A stretch of 11,079 nt of DNA, from contig CADWAF010000219.1 of the NCBI GenBank assembly GCA_902984215.1, positions 1-11,079 on the forward strand. Reading direction: 5' to 3'. Shown one piece after another: positions 6,092 through 11,079 of this stretch. The notes under the pieces were generated by a model. That model did no database searches. It saw only the letters and a list, made by a program, of their open reading frames with translations, and was not told the DNA's origin. The position numbers were made by a program, and so were the translations under genes. This DNA is from Willaertia magna (lineage: Eukaryota; Heterolobosea; Eutetramitea; Acrasida; Naegleriidae). Position 1 is the first letter of the stretch. The number at the start of each line of letters is the position of its first letter.

Positions 6092-9000
6092 TTAAATAGT
6101 TAATGGATATTTAGCATTTAAATATTGTGTAATTTCATTTAAATGTTTATCCAACAAAATTATATTTTGCTTGATTGCATCTAAGGTATTGGTGTAGTAT
6201 TGAAGGCTAATTTGATCTAAATAAGGAGTAAAGAAATTAATAAACTCTTCTTTTTGGTAATTCGATGTAAATGAACTTCCAAAACCAGGAATAAGACGAA
6301 CACTAACTGAATACACACCACTTTTGCTAATTATTTCTTGTAAATTAGAACGAACAAACTTCCAAGCAATATCAGTACCATATGGTGTATTTCCAACAAC
6401 ATCACGGATAACAAGTATTGCATCTTGTGTATTAATTAATGGAGATAATGTTAATTCAAGTGTATTTTGTAAAAGTGAATCTTCTCTACCAAAAGATAAT
6501 GCAGTTTGTAGTTTAGAACGTTCAGTTGAGTCTGTTTCTTCCTTAAATTTCTTTAATATTTGATTATAACCCTTTTCACCTCCTCTAGCTACAACAGTTC
6601 TATAAACAATTGATCTTAATTCTGGTGGAATAACTTCACTAATTGAATTATTGCTAATTACTTTATCAAATCTATTCATTGCTTCTTCAACACATGGTTC
6701 ATAATCAAATTGACATGCAAGAGATAAAACAATTGAGCGTACTTGTTTAATCTCATCACTTTCATTCTCTTTCATATTCCATCCATATTTATCATAATTT
6801 GTTTGTGTTAAATCACGTACCATTCTACCAAAAGCTGGTGCAACAGATTCTTTAGCAAATAATCTTTGTAATCTAATTAAAATGTTTGACATAGCGTCCC
6901 AAATAACCATTGTTGAATCTGTTTTTAATGCTAGTAACATTTCAAACATTAATGTAGGTTTAACATTTTCAACAGTTGAAGTGGCAAGTGAATAGATATC
7001 ATTTAATAAATCAAATCTATCTTCTATATCAAATTGATTTACTTGTGAAATTAAACTTTGCCACATTTCAGTTGGATAATTAACACGATAAAATCCTTGT
7101 TTATGATAGTTAAATTTAAGTGGAACTTCTTTTAATGTTAAGCTATGAGAGTTCTCAGAGAATTCAATAGTTTTAACTTCACCACCAATTGAAGTGACAT
7201 ATGTTAATGGAATCCACCATAAACTTGTACTAAATTTTGTAATATCAGTTTCATTTGCAGTTGAAAAAAATCTCGTTTGTGTTAAGGTTAACGTTCCATC
7301 ACTTTCTTTCTTAACATTAATGACAGGATAACCAGCCTGATATAACCAAGTTGAAAACTTTACTTTAAGGTCAGGATTTAGTAATTCGTCTAAAAATTGA
7401 GATGCATCAGCAACTGAAAACTTGTATTTTGCAAAATAACGTCTCATCCACTGTTGGAGTGTTGCCTCGCCCAAATAATGATAATACATCTTAATAACAG
7501 CACCACCTTTATCATAAGTGATGGAATCAAAAAGGTCATCAATTTGTGCTTTTGATATTGTGTCTTCGTATTTTCTGATGAGAGGTGGACTGCTTGGTAC
7601 AGAATCAGCATCTAAAGCGAGAATTAAACTAATTGTCAATTTCTTTGGTCCTCTATTCCATTCTGGATAAGTTTTTTCTAAACCAAATGTTTCTAAGAAA
7701 GTGGCCCAGCCCTTAATATTAATTATTCAATTAAAAAAGTTTACAATAAAGCAATAACTTACTTCATTTAAGAATAAATAATTCCAATAAGCACATGTAA
7801 TGGTATTACCACTGATTATTTTGTTATTAGTAAAAAATTCTTTTATAAAAGGAAACTTACGTGAATTGATGGCTTACTTCATGACTAACAACTTCCAAAC
7901 CATTTTCCTTTTCTAATTGTGAGGCAGTTTGATTGTCAAAATAAAGATAAATTTCTTTATAAGTGATTAAACCCCAGTTTTCCATAGCTCCGGGCTGAAA
8001 TAAATATTAAGACTTTACTAAACTTTGCAAATAAGAAGGACTTACCGCTAAATCTGGAATTGCAATATGATCTAATTTACTAATTGCATAATTAACATCA
8101 AAGAATTGTGCAAAATAATTTAATGTTTTAATACTGGCATCTAATGCATCTTTACCTAAATAATCTTTACCAACAGGTGTATAAACTCTATGTCTAATAT
8201 TATTTGAGAATTTTTCAATATAATCATATTCACCAATAGCAAAAGCAATTAAATAAGTTGACATTACTGGAGTGACAGCAAATTTAACTTGAACTCTACC
8301 ATCACTTAATGTTTTTCTTTCAATTTCATCTGTATTTGATAAAACCCTTGTCTTATCATTCTTTAAAGGTGTTACAATTGTTATTTGAAAAGTTGCTTTC
8401 ATTGCAGGTTCATCAAATGATGGAAATACAGCCCTTGCCTCCTCAGCTTCAAAATGTGTTGAAAGAACAGCAGAACCATCTGCTCTTTTAGTTATATAAA
8501 AACCTCTTCTATCATTTCTAAGGTTATTAATTTCAAAATAATTATTACAATGAATCTATCTCACTTCTTTATATTACTTACCTTAATGGACCCATGTATT
8601 TCATTGACAGTAAATAATCATCTTCTAAAGATTTAATTGGTTCATAAAGATTAATTCTTAACATTCTATAAGTTTCCATTAAGCTTAAATCTAATGATTT
8701 CAATAAAAGTGCATCCTTCGTTTTATCATTAACAAATTCAATTCCATCAATTTTACCGTCAGCTGAGTAAATAGTATGATTAACTTTATTCATTGTTGTG
8801 GAGGCTAAAAAGTTAAGTTCTTCCGCGTTTATCAAGATACAAGTTGTTGATTTTAATACTTGTAATTTAATAGTAACTGAACTAATGAAAGTATGATTAT
8901 CGGAATGATGTGGTTCTAGTGTTATATCATAATGTTTAGGTTTAATAACTCCTTCAGGTAATCTAAAGGGATATTTAGTGTTGATATAACATACTGCATT

Positions 9001-9117
9001 TTGTTTAGATTGTCGAAAATAAAGAGCAAATGAAATTCCTAGAAATAGAGCTACAAAAACTGCTAATAGTGTCCAACAAATTACATAGATAATCAAACTC
9101 TCCTTTTTATTCTCCAT
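6092..9117 (-). CDS. M1-family membrane aminopeptidase (aminopeptidase N type), five exons
   Basis: complement(join(6092..7711, 7763..7811, 7861..7994, 8046..8517, 8582..9117)), 936 residues. The four introns are 51, 49, 51 and 64 bases, all with GTAAGT donors on the minus strand. Residues 8-34 form one membrane span after a short KK-containing cytosolic end, so this is a type II membrane ectoenzyme. FRLPEGVIKPKHYDITLEP opens the M1 N-terminal beta domain. The exopeptidase motif GAMEN is at 338-342 (E341 binds the substrate amino group), the zinc motif HEVSH at 374-378 (E375 catalytic), the third zinc ligand E397 exactly 18 residues later in WNYLFLNEGWA, and the transition-state tyrosine Y463 in ITYDKGGAV; these spacings equal those I recall for human APN. 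An ERAP1-C-like helical domain (from about FNYHKQGFYRVNY) ends the protein. It should remove N-terminal residues from peptides at the cell surface or in the endosome. The frame extends to a TTG at 9162, but the first ATG is 9117. Confidence 0.93.
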
Positions 9118-9319
9118 GTTAAATGACAGGAGTGTTGTTGTTCTAATTTTTTGAAAGGCCAAAACAGTTCACTTTTTATCATAAGTGTGATTTTACAACA
9201 TTATAAAGAGCTCCTAATAAAATTTCAGTAAATAAACAACTTTATAAACAATAACAAACAAATGTTAAATATGTTTCATATTCAAATAATTAAAAAATTA
9301 ATTAAAATAAATAAAAAAA
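9118..9319. promoter_or_regulatory. Divergent promoter region between aminopeptidase and LAMTOR5-like genes
   Basis: These 202 bases lie between two start codons facing away from each other and must serve both genes. The right half (9270-9319) is nearly pure A/T, ending in a run of A before the ATG at 9320, like other starts in this window. No coding frame with the window's style and no defined factor site was recognised. Confidence 0.4.
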
Positions 9320-9731
9320 ATGGATTCAGAGCTACAAGCCCTACCAACTAAATTGTAAGTCAATGACAATAAAACAATACTAATAACAATATCCTGTATC
9401 AAGAACATCACAAGAAGATGATGATTTTATAGGATTTATATGTACCGATCAAAACGGATTTTGCATAAAATCAAACGGTGATATTCAAGGAAATCATGAA
9501 GAACTATCGGGATATATAGGAGCTATCACAAAACGATCAAATAAACTATTTAACAATAATAATTTACAAAACAAACCAATTATAAATATTGAATGTGAAA
9601 ATGTAAAATATATTATCCAAAACCAAGGAAATATTAATGTCTGCATTGTGAAACAAAACAAAGAAGAAGAAGAGGAACAACAAACAACAACCACCACTTT
9701 AGATAACAACAATAATGAAATCCAACAATAA
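9320..9731 (+). CDS. LAMTOR5: LAMTOR5/HBXIP-like Ragulator subunit (roadblock fold), two exons
   Basis: join(9320..9354, 9404..9731), 120 residues, TAA stop. The first exon codes only MDSELQALPTK plus part of codon 12; the 49-base intron starts GTAAGT, holds a TACTAAT branch-like site (9378-9384) and ends CAAG. The second exon has no ATG in frame, so simple ORF searches miss it. Residues 20-95 follow the LAMTOR5 pattern: FIGFICTDQNGFCIKSNGD (compare GVLCTDSQG in the human protein as I recall it), a helix HEELSGYIGAITKRSNKLF, then PIINIECENVKYIIQNQGNINVCIVK. That is the beta-beta-helix-beta-beta order of the roadblock/longin-like fold. A Glu/Gln/Thr/Asn tail (96-120) is extra and disordered. 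In animals LAMTOR5 sits in the pentameric Ragulator on lysosomes, which anchors Rag GTPases for TORC1 nutrient signalling. The same role here is inferred; another roadblock-family protein is the alternative. Confidence 0.72.
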
Positions 9732-9804
9732 TAACTGTAAATTAAAAAATATTTATTCCAAAAACCATAATTTACCCAAAATTTAAAAAAACAATTTCAC
9801 AAAA

Positions 9805-10911
9805 TTATTTGTTAATCTTAGTTCCACTACATGGTCCAACAGTTCTCTTCATTAAATCATACCAAGCACCAAGTTGAGGTACTTCCTTAACTAAATCATT
9901 AAAAGTTCTTAAACCTTCAATTGAAGTTAAAATTCCATAAACTGATAAATCAGCAAGATCAGGTTTCTGTCCACCATGAAAAGGACCTGTCTGTCCAATA
10001 GCTTCATTAGCCCACTTCTTACCGCAGTCATAGATAGCTTGTCTTTCATCTACAATACCATATCTCTTCTTTAGTCTTTTAGCTACAGCATACATTGTGA
10101 AAGAACCTCCATATAAAACAGCTTGTTTCTGCCACCAACCAAAACCATTTTGTTCGGAAATGTATTCAAAGGCTTCTTTTGCTTCTTCATTACTTCTATA
10201 AATATTTGGAGCTAAAGTATGAACAAAAGAATCATCTACCCATTTTCTCCATTTAACTACATCTTTTGTATTCATTGTACCTTCCTTATCTAAAATATCA
10301 TTTAAATGAGTAATAATACGTGAAGAATCATTTAATTGATTATTTAATTTACCTTCAACAACAACAATTGGTACTTTTTTATAATCTTTAGAGAATTTAA
10401 TTTCCGATTTAAAAAGTGGATTAACTTCTACCATTTTGTATGGAATTTTATGAAAATCTAAAAAGGCTCTAACTTTACAACAAAATGGACAAACTTGGTA
10501 TTGATAGATAGTAATATCAAATTGATTTTTATCTTTTCCTTCTAATAATTCTCTCAATGCATTAAATTCTTCAATTTCATATCTATTTAGTTCTTCTTCT
10601 GGTCTAACTGTTGAATGTGGGTTACCAACTGCTTGTTCTTCTTTAACTTGTTCTTCTGCTTTTAATTCTGTTTTTTCAGTTAAATAATTTATTAAAATTG
10701 GTGTTCCAATTAATAATCCTATTATTCCATATTTATTAAAATATTTATTTGATGAATGTTGTTGATAGGTAGAATAATATTTATTTTGTTGTTGGTGATG
10801 TTTGAAAGTAGTGAGATAGAGATTATGTGGTGAAACTTTTTTACTGATACTATTGCCTAGTTTTGTGGTTTTGTTGATTGTGGAAAGAAGTTGTTTGGAG
10901 AGAAGGGACAT
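9805..10911 (-). CDS. PTGES2: Prostaglandin E synthase 2-like glutaredoxin/GST-fold protein, mitochondrial
   Basis: Single exon, 368 residues. The first 78 residues contain no Asp or Glu and many Lys, Ser and Thr, as expected of a mitochondrial presequence; a hydrophobic span YGIIGLLIGTPILINYL (61-77) probably anchors it in a membrane. A glutaredoxin-like domain starts at about 132: ITIYQYQVCPFCCKVRAFLD with C141-P-F-C144 (equivalent to human C110-x2-C113), then YKMVEVNPLFKSEIKFS, the cis-proline segment KKVPIVVVEG, and LNDSSRIITHL. The C-terminal half is a GST-like helical domain with WRKWVDDSFVHTLAPNIYR, MYAVAKRLKKR and the closing GGQKPDLADLSVYGIL. This order and nearly every landmark match PTGES2. 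The animal protein can isomerise PGH2 to PGE2 or, with haem and glutathione, degrade it; the ancestral role in protists is uncertain. It converges on the LAMTOR5-like gene with 73 bases between stops. Confidence 0.9.
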   Translation of the reverse strand: MSLLSKQLLSTINKTTKLGNSISKKVSPHNLYLTTFKHHQQQNKYYSTYQQHSSNKYFNKYGIIGLLIGTPILINYLTEKTELKAEEQVKEEQAVGNPHSTVRPEEELNRYEIEEFNALRELLEGKDKNQFDITIYQYQVCPFCCKVRAFLDFHKIPYKMVEVNPLFKSEIKFSKDYKKVPIVVVEGKLNNQLNDSSRIITHLNDILDKEGTMNTKDVVKWRKWVDDSFVHTLAPNIYRSNEEAKEAFEYISEQNGFGWWQKQAVLYGGSFTMYAVAKRLKKRYGIVDERQAIYDCGKKWANEAIGQTGPFHGGQKPDLADLSVYGILTSIEGLRTFNDLVKEVPQLGAWYDLMKRTVGPCSGTKINK

Positions 10912-10986
10912 TTCAATTATTTTTTTAAATAAAAAACAAGTTTATTCTGCGCACAATTATTTCTACGTTTTTTCGCGCATGTAAAT

Positions 10987-10990
10987 AAAA
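10987..10990 (-). terminator. Pol III terminator of the tRNA-Ser gene
   Basis: Four T residues on the minus strand lie four bases beyond the tRNA 3' end, the minimal signal for RNA polymerase III release. A longer T run follows further on (AAAAAA-type stretches on the minus strand are absent before it). Confidence 0.55.
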
Positions 10991-11004
10991 TATCGCGACG
11001 AGCA

Positions 11005-11015
11005 GGACTCGAACC
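11005..11015 (-). promoter_or_regulatory. Internal B box of tRNA-Ser
   Basis: GGTTCGAGTCC on the minus strand matches the Pol III B-box consensus GGTTCGANNCC and lies in the T arm. Together with the A box it makes the gene self-contained for Pol III transcription. Confidence 0.85.
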
Positions 11016-11056
11016 TGCGCGGGTTTCCCCAATGGATTTCAAGTCCATCGCCTTAA

Positions 11057-11067
11057 CCACTCGGCCA
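11057..11067 (-). promoter_or_regulatory. Internal A box of tRNA-Ser
   Basis: TGGCCGAGTGG on the minus strand matches the Pol III A-box consensus TRGCNNARYGG and lies in the D arm, where TFIIIC binds. Confidence 0.8.
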
Positions 11068-11079
11068 TCGTCGCTTCTT

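Larger units (their letters stand above)
10994..11074 (-). tRNA. tRNA-Ser (anticodon UGA)
   Basis: On the minus strand the sequence folds as a class II tRNA of 81 bases. The 7-base acceptor arms GCGACGA and TCGTCGC pair fully, followed by discriminator G, which is usual for Ser. The D arm is GCCGAGTGGTTAAGGC, the anticodon stem ATGGA/TCCAT encloses CTTGAAA with anticodon TGA (plus bases 11039-11041), a long variable arm follows (GGGG…CCC), and the T arm is GCAGGTTCGAGTCCTGC. There is no intron and no encoded CCA, as in eukaryotic nuclear genes. It reads UCA and, by wobble, other UCN serine codons. It lies 82 bases upstream of the PTGES2-like start in the same orientation. Confidence 0.96.

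Noticed and set aside
9118..9162. Start of the aminopeptidase at 9162
   Set aside because: That codon is TTG; the first ATG in frame is 9117, which places a short cytosolic end before the membrane span as expected for a type II protein.
9494..9712. Minus-strand 72-residue frame rich in Ser and Cys
   Set aside because: It is the reverse of the LAMTOR5-like exon; its composition reflects the GAA/ACA-rich tail of the real gene.
1..11079. CRISPR array, transposon, prophage or bacterial operon
   Set aside because: No spaced direct repeats, terminal inverted repeats, transposase or integrase motifs were seen, and introns, an F-box and a nuclear-type tRNA show a eukaryotic segment.

Overview
This is a gene-dense, AT-rich nuclear segment from a eukaryotic microbe. 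The evidence is short GT-AG introns, a cytosolic-type tRNA-Ser, standard stop codons (TAA and TGA both end genes here), and proteins found only in eukaryotes: an NADPH-oxidase p22phox subunit, a Ragulator subunit, an F-box protein, mitochondrial prostaglandin E synthase 2 and a Zn2-Cys6 factor. Tight spacing (often 70-220 bases between genes), tiny introns (43-64 bases) and intergenic DNA only modestly richer in AT than the genes suggest a free-living heterolobosean amoeba of the Naegleria type. An AT-rich amoebozoan is the main alternative. The lineage is an inference from style, not a database result.

Layout. 1-133 is the 3' end of an unrecognised plus-strand gene. 214-766 is a four-exon gene for a thioredoxin-fold protein without the CxxC. 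880-1539 (minus) is a secreted GH19 chitinase/endolysin-like enzyme. 1540-2054 is an AT-rich divergent upstream region. 2055-2664 is a two-exon p22phox (cytochrome b-245 light chain) homologue. 2805-4036 is a two-exon Zn2-Cys6 regulator with an AT-hook. 4259-5996 is an F-box and cysteine-rich zinc protein whose reading frame breaks near 5680. 6092-9117 (minus) is a five-exon M1 membrane aminopeptidase. 9320-9731 is a two-exon LAMTOR5-like Ragulator subunit with no in-frame ATG in its main exon. 9805-10911 (minus) is prostaglandin E synthase 2. 10994-11074 (minus) is tRNA-Ser(UGA).

The genes look like independent housekeeping and accessory units, not an operon or a mobile system. The one functional neighbourhood worth noting is the head-to-head pair of a wall-lysing enzyme and an oxidase subunit, both plausible in phagosomal killing of food microbes. 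All ten introns I could place begin with the same six bases, GTAAGT. I saw no CRISPR array, transposon, rRNA or prophage. The convergent gaps 767-879, 5997-6091 and 9732-9804 are short AT-rich 3' flanks. The gaps 2665-2804 and 4037-4258 hold no gene I can support.
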